Of a DNA stretch of 64,000 nt, positions 25,435-33,760 are shown piece by piece. The notes below the pieces were generated by a model. That model had not been told where the DNA came from, did not search any database, and saw only the letters and a program-made list of their open reading frames with translations. Position numbers and translations under genes: made by a program. Position 1 is the stretch's first letter, and each line of letters starts with the position of its first letter. This stretch comes from Denitratimonas tolerans (GTDB taxonomy: Bacteria; Pseudomonadota; Gammaproteobacteria; Xanthomonadales; Xanthomonadaceae): positions 124,001-188,000 of the forward strand of contig NZ_JBBDHC010000002.1 of the NCBI RefSeq assembly GCF_037203605.1, written 5' to 3'.

Positions 25435-25743
25435 TCAACCACTGGAATCTCCGCTGATCTCCGGCCACAAATCACGCCAGGCCGGGTTTTCCCGTTCGAT
25501 CATCTCGATCTTCCACGCACGCTCCCACTTCTTGAGCTGCTTTTCACGAAGAATCGCCGATTCCATTGTGGTCGCCTGTTCGTACCAGACCAGCTGGTGC
25601 ACGCGATGTTTTCGAGTGAATCCTTCGGCTGCATCCGTTCGATGCTGCCAAACACGCTGAACCAGATCCGAGGTGACACCCACATACAACGTGCCATGGC
25701 GCTTGCTGGCCATCAGATAGACAGCGGGCATACGCTCACGCAT
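25435..25743 (-). CDS. GIY-YIG family nuclease
   Basis: A 102-residue single-domain GIY-YIG protein. The core motif reads AVYLMASKRHGTLYVGVTSDLVQRVWQH (split: AVYLMAS, then TLYVGVTSD, then VQRVWQH), with the conserved Arg and the later catalytic Glu in TMESAILREKQLKKWER. The ATG at 25743 gives MRERMPAVYL; an upstream in-frame extension is Arg/Ala-rich and unlikely. Stand-alone proteins like this one have no established biological role. It sits between mod and res of the restriction system and is flanked by two inverted composite palindromes. Confidence 0.9.
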   Translation of the reverse strand: MRERMPAVYLMASKRHGTLYVGVTSDLVQRVWQHRTDAAEGFTRKHRVHQLVWYEQATTMESAILREKQLKKWERAWKIEMIERENPAWRDLWPEISGDSSG

Positions 25744-25841
25744 GACACTCACGAATGCACTCGCTCGCCACCTGCCGGCCCTTGCCACTTCCGTAGCCAC
25801 CCCCACTGCCAGCCCCGAATCCATCCACGCACGTACCCTTT

Positions 25842-25919
25842 CCGTCATTCCCGCGAAAGCGGGAATCCATGGGTGGGCGAAGCGGAAGAGCTGGATTCCC
25901 GCTTTCGCGGGAATGACGG
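25842..25919. repeat. composite palindromic repeat, right copy
   Basis: Arms at 25842-25869 and 25892-25919, identical to the left copy at 25226-25303, with a 22-base spacer that resembles the left spacer in the inverted sense. A degenerate related sequence (cgggaatcccgcgttcgcgg) is seen near 27872-27891 at the right end of the island. Confidence 0.93.
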
Positions 25920-26005
25920 CCGTGGTCGCGGGGATGACGATGTCGTGACGGGAAGGCCAATGTTGTGCCGGGAAAGACGACGGAGGGCACCTGCATTTTC
26001 ACGCC

Positions 26006-27769
26006 TCAGCCCTTCTCGATGCGGTACAGGGCATAGGGCAGCGGCGCGTGCTCCACGCCCAGCTCCAGCAGCTTCTTCTGCGGCACGAAGCGGGCCGGGG
26101 CGAAGACCAGGTGCGGCTTGTCGCGTCCGGTGGCGGCGATCTTCTCGGCCAGCGCCAGGGTCAGCGCGGCGTCACGGGACTTCAGGAAGTCGAGATCGGC
26201 GCGATAGATCAGCCACACGTGGTACTGCGCGCTTTCGCCCAGATAGCCGTCGGCCTCGCGCAGGCGGGCCGGGTCGAGCGGCTGGCCGGTGGCGGTGTGG
26301 AACAGGTAGCCGCCGAAGGCCTCGAAATCCGGCAGCGAAGCGCCGCTCAGAAGGTCGTCCAGCGCCAGCGGTGCGCCCAGCGTGCAGTAGCTGAAGCCGC
26401 CGCCCAGCCCCTCGGCGCGTTCGGCAACGGATTTTTCCCCGGTGACGATCAGATCGCCGTCCTGCACCGTGGACTTGATCGCATCGAAGCGCCCTTCGTG
26501 CTGCTTTTCGACCAGCGCGGCCTGCAGCAGCAGCTGGTTGGCCTTCTTCAGCTTGGAGAACGTCAGCTTTTCGCGCAGCAGCTCCTCGCGCTGGGTGCCG
26601 GTGAAGGCATAGCCCTCGATCACCCGCCGCACGCGCTCGGCGGTGAGGCTGTCGGCGTAGTCCTCGCATTCGACCAGGATGAACTTGCGATTGCCGCCGT
26701 CCTTGGCGTTCTGCGCCAGCACGGCGTGGGCGGTGGTGCCGGAGCCGGCGAAGGAATCGAGGACGATGGCGTCTTCCTCTGTAGCGATCTCGAGAGCACG
26801 CTGAATCAAGGCGACTGGCTTGATCGTTTCGAGAGTCTTCCGGCCCATGATTGCAAGCAACTCTGCTTGAGCATCTCGAGTGCTGCCAACGTCTCTTGCG
26901 AACCAGACTGTTTCCGCTGATCGTCGGTCTTGATCCTTCAGGAAGATTTTTCGAATAATCCGCGTTTCATCATCAACGAAGAGCACCTCTCCTCGGTCGA
27001 TCTTTACCTGCATCGTCTCGGGCTTCCATCTCCAGCCCTTTTCAGGAGGGGCGATGAACTTTCCGGACGGAGTCGGTAGGGGATATTTCAAGTTTGGCCG
27101 GTCGAGTGAATTCCGAACATCGCCAGTTCGCCACTCCCCTCGGGGATCATCGTCCGGGTTGGAGTATGCAAGGTTATGCTCCTCCGCGCGTTCAAGTCCG
27201 AGAATCTTGAATTCCTGTTTCCCGTACACCAACAGATGGTTGTGGCTCACGGAAAAAACATCCGTGTAGCCCTTGCCTTGAACGCTATGCTGCCAGACAC
27301 AACTTGCGACGAAGTTCTGCTCGCCGAAAATCTCGTCGAGCATCACGCGCGCATGATGCACCTCGTTGTCGTCGAGCGTGATCCAAATCGAGCCGCGCTC
27401 GCTCAGGAGTTCGTGCAGCAGCTTCAGCCGCGGCCACATCATGCACAGCCACTTGTCGTGGCGCAGCATGTCCTCGGCGTTGACCGGGTTGCCGTCCAGC
27501 CATTCCTTGATCAGCGGGCTGGCGACGTTGTCGTTGTAGGCCCAGCCTTCGTTGCCGGTGTTGTAGGGCGGATCGATGAAGACCAGATCCACCTGGCCGG
27601 CGTAACGCGGCAGCAGGCTCTTCAGCGCGTGCAGGTTGTCGCCGTGGATGATGAGGTTGTCCGGGTCCTCGCCGCAGGAGCGCGACGCATCGTGCACCAG
27701 CGGCCGGAACGGCACCGTCAGGTGGTGGTTGTAGACGAATTCCTTGCCCTTGAAGTGCAGCTCCGGCAT
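26006..27769 (-). CDS. mod: type III DNA methyltransferase (Mod) subunit
   Basis: A 587-residue DNA methyltransferase with beta-type motif order: DPPYNT (residues 66-71) precedes the S-adenosylmethionine motif DSFAGSGTTAHA (338-349). DPPY marks it as an adenine-N6 enzyme, as in type III systems. The region between, about residues 144-334, is where target recognition domains lie; its DNA (about 26770-27340) is markedly less GC-rich than the rest (52-53 % in two counted 60-base blocks, against 75 % at 26041-26100). Residues 350-587 form the conserved C-terminal part. It supplies specificity and protection for the res gene downstream. Confidence 0.93.
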   Translation of the reverse strand: MPELHFKGKEFVYNHHLTVPFRPLVHDASRSCGEDPDNLIIHGDNLHALKSLLPRYAGQVDLVFIDPPYNTGNEGWAYNDNVASPLIKEWLDGNPVNAEDMLRHDKWLCMMWPRLKLLHELLSERGSIWITLDDNEVHHARVMLDEIFGEQNFVASCVWQHSVQGKGYTDVFSVSHNHLLVYGKQEFKILGLERAEEHNLAYSNPDDDPRGEWRTGDVRNSLDRPNLKYPLPTPSGKFIAPPEKGWRWKPETMQVKIDRGEVLFVDDETRIIRKIFLKDQDRRSAETVWFARDVGSTRDAQAELLAIMGRKTLETIKPVALIQRALEIATEEDAIVLDSFAGSGTTAHAVLAQNAKDGGNRKFILVECEDYADSLTAERVRRVIEGYAFTGTQREELLREKLTFSKLKKANQLLLQAALVEKQHEGRFDAIKSTVQDGDLIVTGEKSVAERAEGLGGGFSYCTLGAPLALDDLLSGASLPDFEAFGGYLFHTATGQPLDPARLREADGYLGESAQYHVWLIYRADLDFLKSRDAALTLALAEKIAATGRDKPHLVFAPARFVPQKKLLELGVEHAPLPYALYRIEKG

Positions 27770-27918
27770 TGCGTGCAGCCCCTGTCACCCGGCCCATGCC
27801 GGAACAGGCATAGCTTAGCGTCTGGGCGCCGGGATTCCTGCCGGCAGAACCCGCGCTGTCCTCACCCGAACCGGGAATCCCGCGTTCGCGGCAACGATGT
27901 GGGCGCAGGAGGCGGGGT

Positions 27919-27976
27919 GGCGCTGCGGAATGGTGGGCCGTGATGGGATCGAACCATCGACCAATGGATTAAAAGT
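27919..27976. repeat. right 58-bp direct repeat overlapping tRNA-Lys (attachment site)
   Basis: Identical to 20916-20973. It covers the 3' 46 bases of the intact tRNA-Lys and 12 bases beyond. The element's copy restores the tRNA 3' half, the usual outcome of integrase-mediated insertion into a tRNA gene. Confidence 0.93.
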
Positions 27977-28005
27977 CCACTGCTCTACCGCTGAGCTAAC
28001 GGCCC
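27931..28005 (-). tRNA. tRNA-Lys (TTT)
   Basis: A 75-base cloverleaf with encoded CCA on the minus strand. Acceptor arms GGGCCGT and ACGGCCC, D arm GCTCAGCGGTAGAGC, anticodon loop CTTTTAA (anticodon TTT) on GTGGA/TCCAT, T loop TTCGATC. It lies downstream of queC on the same strand, a conserved position in related bacteria, and its 3' half is duplicated at 20928-20973. Confidence 0.97.
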
Positions 28006-28136
28006 GGTGTGCTGTGCGGCCGGGGGGAGCCGGCGCTCTTTCGCAGTCGGGGCACCGCAGGATGCGGCGCGCGAAAGGGATCGAAGTTTAGTGAGGCTGC
28101 GCCCGCGGGACAAGCGCGGGGCGCATCGCGTGCGGG

Positions 28137-28823
28137 TCAGGAGGCCGGTGCGTAGCGGGTGGGATCGGCCATTCCCGCCGCGTCGAAGCCCGCCGCGCGC
28201 AGGCGGCAGGCGTCGCAGCGCGCGCAGGCGCGGCCTTGCGCATCGGCCTGGTAGCAGGAGACGGTGAGGGAAAAATCCACGCCCAGGCGCGCGCCCTCCT
28301 GCGCGATGGCGGCCTTGCTCATGGCCATGAGCGGGGCGTGCACGGTGAGGCGATGGCCTTCGACGCCGGCGCGGGTGGCGAGGTTGGCGAGCGCTTCGAA
28401 GGCACGGATGAATTCGGGGCGGCAGTCCGGGTAGCCGGAATAGTCCACCGCATTCACGCCGCAAAAAAGATGCTGCGCGCCGAGCACTTCGGCCCAGCCC
28501 AGGGCGATCGACAGCATGATGGTGTTGCGCGCCGGGACGTAGGTGATCGGGATGCCCTGTTGCGGGGATTCGGGCACGTCGATGTCGGCGGTGAGCGCGG
28601 AGCCGCCGATGCTGCGCAGGTCGACGGCGACGGTCTTGTGTTCCACCGCATGCTGCGCCTGCGCCACGCGCGCGGCGGCGTCCAGCTCCGAGGTGTGGCG
28701 CTGGCCGTAGCGCACGCTGAGCGCGTGGCAGGAAAATCCCTGCTCGCGCGCCATGGCCAGGACCACGGCCGAATCCATGCCGCCGGAAACCAGCACGACT
28801 GCTTTTTTCACGAGCGTCTCCAT
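28137..28823 (-). CDS. queC: 7-cyano-7-deazaguanine synthase
   Basis: A 228-residue ATP-dependent enzyme that converts 7-carboxy-7-deazaguanine to preQ0 in queuosine synthesis. The PP-loop is VLVSGGMDSA (residues 11-20); other family phrases are SVRYGQRH, YVPARNTIML and NAVDYSGYPDCRPEF. The C-terminal zinc site has four Cys in CYQADAQGRACARCDACRLR. It follows queE by 10 bases and ends the Tol-Pal/Que operon before tRNA-Lys. QueD and QueE act before it; queE is adjacent, queD is not in the window. Confidence 0.97.
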   Translation of the reverse strand: METLVKKAVVLVSGGMDSAVVLAMAREQGFSCHALSVRYGQRHTSELDAAARVAQAQHAVEHKTVAVDLRSIGGSALTADIDVPESPQQGIPITYVPARNTIMLSIALGWAEVLGAQHLFCGVNAVDYSGYPDCRPEFIRAFEALANLATRAGVEGHRLTVHAPLMAMSKAAIAQEGARLGVDFSLTVSCYQADAQGRACARCDACRLRAAGFDAAGMADPTRYAPAS

Positions 28824-28833
28824 CCGCAGGGGG

Positions 28834-29496
28834 TCAGCGCCCCGGCTCGTCGTTCCACAGGAGTTTGTGCAGCTGCATCTGGAAGCGCACCGGCAGGCGG
28901 TCGGCGACGATCCAGTCGGCCAGGTCGCGTTCGGAAAGCTGGCCCTTGCTGGGCGAGAACCAGACCGTGCAGCGCGTATCGAGCGCTTCGCGGCGCAGCA
29001 CGTCGACCGCCCAGTCGTAATCGGCCCGATCGCAGATCACGAACTTGACCTGGTCGTGCGCGGTGAGCTGCGCAAGGTTCTGCCAGAGGTTGCGCGCCGC
29101 CTCGCCCGAGCCGGGCGTCTTGATGTCGAGGATGCGCGAAACGCGTGTATCGACGGGGGCGATATCGATCGCGCCGGAGGTTTCCAGGGAAACCTCGAAG
29201 CCGGCGTCGCAGAGGCGTTCGAGCAGGGGCAGGCAGCGCCTTTGCGCGAGCGGCTCGCCGCCGGTGACGCAAACGTGACGCACGCCGAACGCGCGCGTCT
29301 GGGCAAGCAGCGATTCGATGCTGCGCCATTCGCCGCCGTGGAATGCGTAGGCCGTGTCGCAGTAGGAGCAGCGCAGTGGGCAACCGGTGAGGCGGATGAA
29401 GACCGTCGGCCAGCCGGCATCGCGGGCTTCGCCCTGCAGGGAAACAAAGACTTCGGTGATGCGCAGCCGCAGCACTTCGGTGTCTGCGGCGTCCAT
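28834..29496 (-). CDS. queE: 7-carboxy-7-deazaguanine synthase (radical SAM)
   Basis: A 220-residue radical SAM enzyme. The cluster motif is RLTGCPLRCSYCDTAYAF (Cys-x3-Cys-x2-Cys), preceded by EVFVSLQGEARDAGWPTVFI and followed by VCVTGGEPLAQ. It makes 7-carboxy-7-deazaguanine from 6-carboxytetrahydropterin in queuosine synthesis. The ATG at 29496 (MDAADTEVLRLRITE) was chosen as the family-like start; upstream in-frame sequence overlaps cpoB. It is placed between cpoB and queC. Confidence 0.96.
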   Translation of the reverse strand: MDAADTEVLRLRITEVFVSLQGEARDAGWPTVFIRLTGCPLRCSYCDTAYAFHGGEWRSIESLLAQTRAFGVRHVCVTGGEPLAQRRCLPLLERLCDAGFEVSLETSGAIDIAPVDTRVSRILDIKTPGSGEAARNLWQNLAQLTAHDQVKFVICDRADYDWAVDVLRREALDTRCTVWFSPSKGQLSERDLADWIVADRLPVRFQMQLHKLLWNDEPGR

Positions 29497-29516
29497 GTTC
29501 CGCTCTGCGCCGAAGA

Positions 29517-30413
29517 TCAGCGGTTTTCCAGCCGCAGCGCCCGCAGACGGCCCTGCGCGAGACGCGCCACGGTGCTGTCGGGGTAGGTCTGGATCACCTG
29601 GTTGAGCGTGGACTCGGCCAGGTCCCACTGGCGCAGCTCATAGTGGCAATAGCCCACCTTGAGGAGCGCGTCGGGCACCTTGTTGCTGGCCGGAAACCGG
29701 GCCAGGAGGCGCTCGAACGTGACCAATGCGATCTGGTAGTTCTGGGTGACGTAGTAGGACTCGCCCAGCCAGTACTGCGCGTTGGGCGCGAACTCGCCGT
29801 CGGGATACTGCGCCAGGAACGACTGGAAGCGGCGAGCCGCCTCGGCGTACTGGCCGTTCTTGAGGGCGTCGAAAGCAGTGTCGTAGACGGCACGTTCGGC
29901 CGCGGGATCGGCCATCGGTTCGAGCACGGCACCGGCCGCACCGCCGTCCAGCGGCTGCGACTGCACGCCGCCATCGACGGGCGCACGCACGTCGGGCTCT
30001 TCCATCACCGAACCCACCACGCCGCCGAGCGTGCCGCCGGTGGCCGTTGCGGGCTCGCGGTCGATCAGAGGCGCAGCGGTACCCGAACCGCCTTCCAGGC
30101 GCTCCAGGCGGGAATCGAAATCGACCGCGAGATCGCGGTTGCGGCGCTCCATCTCGCGCAGCTTGAAATCCTGTTCCTCGAGCATGCCGCGCAGGGCCTG
30201 CACTTCGGACTGGAGCTGGGTCAGGCGGTTGAGCAGTTCGAGGTTGGCGTTGGCATCGGTCGCCGGAGCGGCCTGCTGCTGGCGTTCGAGCTGGGCGACG
30301 CGGTCGGCCAGGCTCAGGCGACCGCCCTGTGCGAAGGCCGCAGAAAAACACGCAGCAGTGGCCCAGAGGACCACTGCTGCGCAGGTGACGCTGAAATGAC
30401 GCGACATCGACAT
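29517..30413 (-). CDS. cpoB: Tol-Pal system coordinator, periplasmic TPR protein (YbgF/CpoB)
   Basis: A 298-residue periplasmic protein. The signal peptide ends near FSAAFAQG. A coiled-coil trimerisation segment follows (LADRVAQLERQQQ, LLNRLTQLQSEVQALRGMLEEQ), then a Gly/Pro-rich linker and C-terminal TPRs (AFDALKNGQYAEAARRFQSF, NAQYWLGESYYVTQNYQIAL, ALLKVGYCHYELRQWDLAES). CpoB links outer-membrane constriction by Tol-Pal to peptidoglycan synthesis. It starts three bases after pal. Confidence 0.95.
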   Translation of the reverse strand: MSMSRHFSVTCAAVVLWATAACFSAAFAQGGRLSLADRVAQLERQQQAAPATDANANLELLNRLTQLQSEVQALRGMLEEQDFKLREMERRNRDLAVDFDSRLERLEGGSGTAAPLIDREPATATGGTLGGVVGSVMEEPDVRAPVDGGVQSQPLDGGAAGAVLEPMADPAAERAVYDTAFDALKNGQYAEAARRFQSFLAQYPDGEFAPNAQYWLGESYYVTQNYQIALVTFERLLARFPASNKVPDALLKVGYCHYELRQWDLAESTLNQVIQTYPDSTVARLAQGRLRALRLENR

Positions 30414-30416
30414 CGA

Positions 30417-30929
30417 TTACTTGGCGGTGTACACGATCTCGACGCGACGGTTCTGGCTCCAGCACGACTCGTTGGACGCCGTGCAGGTCGGGCGCTCTTC
30501 GCCGTAGCTGACGACGTTGAGCTGGCCGGCCGAACCGCCGTTGGCCTGCATCGCCGAGGACACGGCGTTGCCGCGACGCTCGCCCAGGCCCATGTTGTAC
30601 TCCCGGGTGCCGCGCTCGTCGGCGTTGCCTTCCAGGGTGATGCGGGCGGAAGAACGGTCGCGCAGGTACTTGGAGTGGCAGGACACGATCGCGGCGAACT
30701 CCGGCTTCAGCACGTCCTGGTCGAAGTCGAAGTAGACCACGCGCTGGCGCAGGCAGGAATCGGTGTCGAGGTCGGCGGGCGTGTAGCGGCCGTCGGAAAC
30801 CGGGGTGGTGTCGACCACCGGAGCCGGCGTGGGCTCGGGCGGCTGCTCGACGGGCTTGGTCTTCTTGGTGCAAGCGCCAACGGACAGGACGAGGACGGAA
30901 ACGAGGGCAATACGGAACAGGGTGTTCAT
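30417..30929 (-). CDS. pal: peptidoglycan-associated lipoprotein
   Basis: A 170-residue outer-membrane lipoprotein. Lipobox LSVGAC (Cys20), a Pro-rich linker, then an OmpA-like domain: VYFDFDQDVLKPEF, LEGNADERGTREYNMGLGERR and SYGEERPTC. The NADERGT segment binds meso-diaminopimelate in peptidoglycan. Extra Cys pairs (TCTASNESCW) probably form disulfides. It is the outer-membrane partner of TolB. Confidence 0.97.
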   Translation of the reverse strand: MNTLFRIALVSVLVLSVGACTKKTKPVEQPPEPTPAPVVDTTPVSDGRYTPADLDTDSCLRQRVVYFDFDQDVLKPEFAAIVSCHSKYLRDRSSARITLEGNADERGTREYNMGLGERRGNAVSSAMQANGGSAGQLNVVSYGEERPTCTASNESCWSQNRRVEIVYTAK

Positions 30930-31004
30930 TGCGGCGCAATCCTTGGAGGCGTGAGGTGATCGGGAACGAATCGTTTAATTATTGAACATAGCCCGTCCAG
31001 CGAG

Positions 31005-32309
31005 TTACCGCTGCCTGAACGGCGACCAGGCGGGCTCCCGGACGTCGCCATCGGCTAGAACCAGACGCTGCCGTACCCGCGCATCGCTGGATACGACATA
31101 CAGCACGCCGCGCTGGTTCTCGCGCGCGGCGTACAGAATCATGCTGCCATTCGGAGCGAAGCTCGGCGACTCGTCCAGGTTGCCGGGTGAAATGAAACGC
31201 ACCTCGCCACCGCTACCGTGGAGCCTGTCAAGAACCGCGATACGATACACGTTTCCGGCCCCTTGCGCCATGGCGATGCGCCCACCCGGCTCGAGCGAGG
31301 CGCGTGCGTTGTACTGGCCGCTGAAGGTCACGCGCTGCGCTTCGCCGCCGGCCACGGGAACCTCGTAGATTTGCGGCTTGCCGCCGCGGTCGGAGGTGAA
31401 CAGGATGCTGCGCCCGTCGATCGAGAACACCGGCTCGGTGTCGATGCTCCAGTGGCTGGTGAGCTGGGTCAGGGCGCGGCTGGCCAGGTCCATGACGTAG
31501 ATTTCCGGATTGCCGGTGCGCGAGAGCGCCAGCGCCAGGCGGGTGCCGTCGGGCGAAAACGCCGGCGCGCCGTTGATGCCCTTGAAACTGGCCACCACCT
31601 CGCGCGAGCCGGTGGACAGGTCCTGGATATAGATGGACGAGGAGCCGCGCTCGAAGCTCACATAGGCCAGACGCCGGCCGTCCGGACTCCACGCCGGCGA
31701 CAGCAGCGGCTCGCGCGAGCGCACCACGGTCTGCGGGTTGTAGCCGTCGGCATCGGCGATCATCAGCGAGTAGGTCATGTCGCGCCCGGTACCCACGGCG
31801 GTCACATAGGCCATGCGGGTCCAGAACGCGCCGCGCACGCCGAGGATTTTCTCGTAGACCTGATCGGCCACCTGGTGCGCGATGTCGCGCATGTTGCCGG
31901 GGCGGCCGTTGAGCGCGAGCCCCAGCAGGCGCTCCTGCTTGGCCACGTCGAACAGCTCGAACTCGGTGCGATAGCCGCCGGAAGGATCGTCCAGGATGCG
32001 CCCCACCAGAAGGTAATCCTGCTTGAGCAACCGCCAGGTGCCGAAGTTGACGTCGGACTGGCGCAGCGGGCGCTCCACCAGGTCGCGTTCGGCCAGGGTG
32101 CGGAACGAGCCGGAGCGGTTGAGGTCGGCGCGCACCACCGCCGCCACGTCGGTATCGGGCGCGACCTGCACGCCGAGATAGTCGAACGGCACCACGGCGA
32201 TGGGCAGCGCCGCCGCGCTGCCGCGGATCGGATCGATTTCCAGCGTTTGCGCCTGCAGCCCGCGCAGCGGCAGCAGGACGACGGCAAGCAGCAGGAGGAT
32301 GCGGATCAT
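31005..32309 (-). CDS. tolB: Tol-Pal system protein TolB
   Basis: A 434-residue periplasmic protein. Signal peptide ILLLLAVVLLPLRGLQAQT, an N-terminal alpha/beta domain (IAVVPFDYLGVQVAPDTDVAAVV), then a six-bladed propeller with repeated phrases such as SPAWSPDGRRLAYVSF, PAFSPDGTRLALALS and SPSFAPNGSMILYAA. It binds Pal and TolA. Its ATG overlaps the tolA stop by four bases. Confidence 0.97.
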   Translation of the reverse strand: MIRILLLLAVVLLPLRGLQAQTLEIDPIRGSAAALPIAVVPFDYLGVQVAPDTDVAAVVRADLNRSGSFRTLAERDLVERPLRQSDVNFGTWRLLKQDYLLVGRILDDPSGGYRTEFELFDVAKQERLLGLALNGRPGNMRDIAHQVADQVYEKILGVRGAFWTRMAYVTAVGTGRDMTYSLMIADADGYNPQTVVRSREPLLSPAWSPDGRRLAYVSFERGSSSIYIQDLSTGSREVVASFKGINGAPAFSPDGTRLALALSRTGNPEIYVMDLASRALTQLTSHWSIDTEPVFSIDGRSILFTSDRGGKPQIYEVPVAGGEAQRVTFSGQYNARASLEPGGRIAMAQGAGNVYRIAVLDRLHGSGGEVRFISPGNLDESPSFAPNGSMILYAARENQRGVLYVVSSDARVRQRLVLADGDVREPAWSPFRQR

Positions 32310-33235
32310 CGGACACAGACCTCGACGGGATAGCAGAAGGGGATGTTGAGCTTGCGTTGGAACACGCTTTCGTAGCCGCGATACGGTAGCGCCTCGCGCA
32401 TGAGCGCCGCTTCAATGGAGCGGCGGGTGATGTCATCGGCCGGGCAGCGGGCGAAGTCCAGACCGCTCACCTGGCCGCCGACCATCTGGGTAACGCCGAC
32501 GTAGCAGCGCAGGCCGGGGCGCAGGCTGTCGGGGCGCAGCCAGTTGCGGTCCACCTGCTGCTGGATCGCGAGCTGGTAGCGGCCCAGAAGACCATCGTCG
32601 GTGCCCTGGTTGCCGAGGCGATCGGACGGCGGCGCGGTGGAGGCCGGCGCGGAGGAAGCGTCCGCCGCTTGCTGCCGCATGTCGGTGATCTGCCTGAGTT
32701 TTTCCTCTTCCAGGCGGCGGCGTTTCTCGGCCTCCTCGCGCTGGCGGCGGATATCGGCGAGCTGCTTGTCGCGCTCGGCCTGCTGCTGGGCGAGGCGCTG
32801 GCGGCGCTCGGCCTCCTGCTGCTGCTTCTGCTCTTCCAGCAGCACCTGTTCCTGCCGACGCCGCTCTTCCTGCTCGCGGCGCGCGTCTTCGGCCTTCCGG
32901 GCCGCTTCACGCACGATGCGCTCCTGGTCCACGGCGTCGGGCTTGGGCACCGGGGCCTGCGGTGTGGGCTGGGGTGGCTGCACCGCCTCCTGCGGCTTGG
33001 GTTCGGGCGTGGGCTGCGGGCGCGGCCGGGACTGCGGCGCGGCGGGTGTCGGACGCGGTGCGGCAGGCGGTGCCGCCAGCGTGTCGGTCAACACCGCTTC
33101 GATCGTGCCGCCGGCCACGGACAGCGGCTGCGGCGTGCGCTGGAACAGCAGCCCGACGAAAAGGAACCCGAGCAGCAGCAGGTGCAGGCCCAGCGCCTGC
33201 AGGATCGCGAGCAGGTTGTCGCGGCGCTCCTGCAT
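32306..33235 (-). CDS. tolA: Tol-Pal system protein TolA
   Basis: A 309-residue inner-membrane protein that spans the periplasm. One N-terminal helix (LLAILQALGLHLLLLGFLFVG) is followed by a Pro-rich stretch, a long charged coiled coil rich in Arg/Glu/Gln (about residues 100-195), and a C-terminal globular domain (LAIQQQVDRNWLRP, SIEAALMREALPYRG, KLNIPFCYPVEVCVR). The ATG at 33235 fits the family start and lies five bases after tolR. Pro-rich and charged segments vary in length between species. Confidence 0.95.
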   Translation of the reverse strand: MQERRDNLLAILQALGLHLLLLGFLFVGLLFQRTPQPLSVAGGTIEAVLTDTLAAPPAAPRPTPAAPQSRPRPQPTPEPKPQEAVQPPQPTPQAPVPKPDAVDQERIVREAARKAEDARREQEERRRQEQVLLEEQKQQQEAERRQRLAQQQAERDKQLADIRRQREEAEKRRRLEEEKLRQITDMRQQAADASSAPASTAPPSDRLGNQGTDDGLLGRYQLAIQQQVDRNWLRPDSLRPGLRCYVGVTQMVGGQVSGLDFARCPADDITRRSIEAALMREALPYRGYESVFQRKLNIPFCYPVEVCVR

Positions 33236-33239
33236 CGGT

Positions 33240-33674
33240 TCAGCGCCCCGCCTTGCCTGCGGATTCGCCCATGAAGGTGATGCGCACCACGCCGGCGCGC
33301 TGCAGCGTCGCCATCGCACCATAGATCAGCGAATACTGTGCGCCCATGTCGCCGGCAATGTAGACGGCGGTCTGGGGATCCTGGCGTACGAAGGCGGCGA
33401 TGCGGGCTTCCAGCGCGGCTTCGTCCAGCTCCTCGGCCTGCTGGCCCTGCAGGGTCAGCAGGTAGCGCCCGTCTTTCGTGACGCCCACGATGATCGGATC
33501 CTTGGGCGCTTCCATGGCGCGCGCGTTGGCCTCGGGCAGCTTCACGTCCACGCCCAGCCGCAGCAGCGGCGCGGTCACCATGAAGATGATGAGCAACACC
33601 AGCATCACGTCGATGTAGGGAACGACGTTGATCTCGGCTTTCAGCCGGCGACGTTTGCGAAGGCGCATGCTCAT
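33240..33674 (-). CDS. tolR: Tol-Pal system proton channel subunit TolR (ExbD family)
   Basis: A 144-residue protein with one membrane helix containing the proton-relay Asp: EINVVPYIDVMLVLLIIFMV (residues 14-33). The periplasmic ExbD-like domain follows (KLPEANARAMEAPKDP... YIAGDMGAQYSLIYGAMATLQRAGV). It forms the stator complex with TolQ. Two nearby starts, 33674 and 33668, are possible. An 86-base gap separates it from tolQ. Confidence 0.96.
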   Translation of the reverse strand: MSMRLRKRRRLKAEINVVPYIDVMLVLLIIFMVTAPLLRLGVDVKLPEANARAMEAPKDPIIVGVTKDGRYLLTLQGQQAEELDEAALEARIAAFVRQDPQTAVYIAGDMGAQYSLIYGAMATLQRAGVVRITFMGESAGKAGR

Positions 33675-33760
33675 GGAATCACCCTGGCTCGGACGCGCGC
33701 CGGCGGGCGCGCTGCGGACTCGAAGAACGGTGGAACGGCGGCGGCGGGGCTATGCGAGGC

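Larger units (their letters stand above)
20974..27918. mobile_element. genomic island of about 7 kb inserted at tRNA-Lys, carrying a type III restriction-modification system
   Basis: The segment between two exact 58-base tRNA-Lys repeats contains genes absent from the surrounding conserved orders: a JAMM-like fragment, an AT-richer orphan gene, res, a GIY-YIG nuclease with repeats, and mod. Counted 60-base blocks in the orphan gene are 40-50 % GC, while a block in the flanking part of mod is 75 %. No integrase or relaxase gene is visible, so the island is either a decayed remnant or was mobilised in trans. The chromosomal neighbours (queC on the right, the norSY-like operon on the left) are intact. 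Confidence 0.85.

Noticed and set aside
25226..25919. CRISPR array
   Set aside because: There are only two composite palindromes 616 bases apart with a gene between them, no regular spacers and no cas genes.
25736..26002. 88-codon minus-strand frame between the GIY-YIG gene and mod
   Set aside because: It translates the palindromic repeat (HSRESGNP-type sequence), a common artefact of this repeat.
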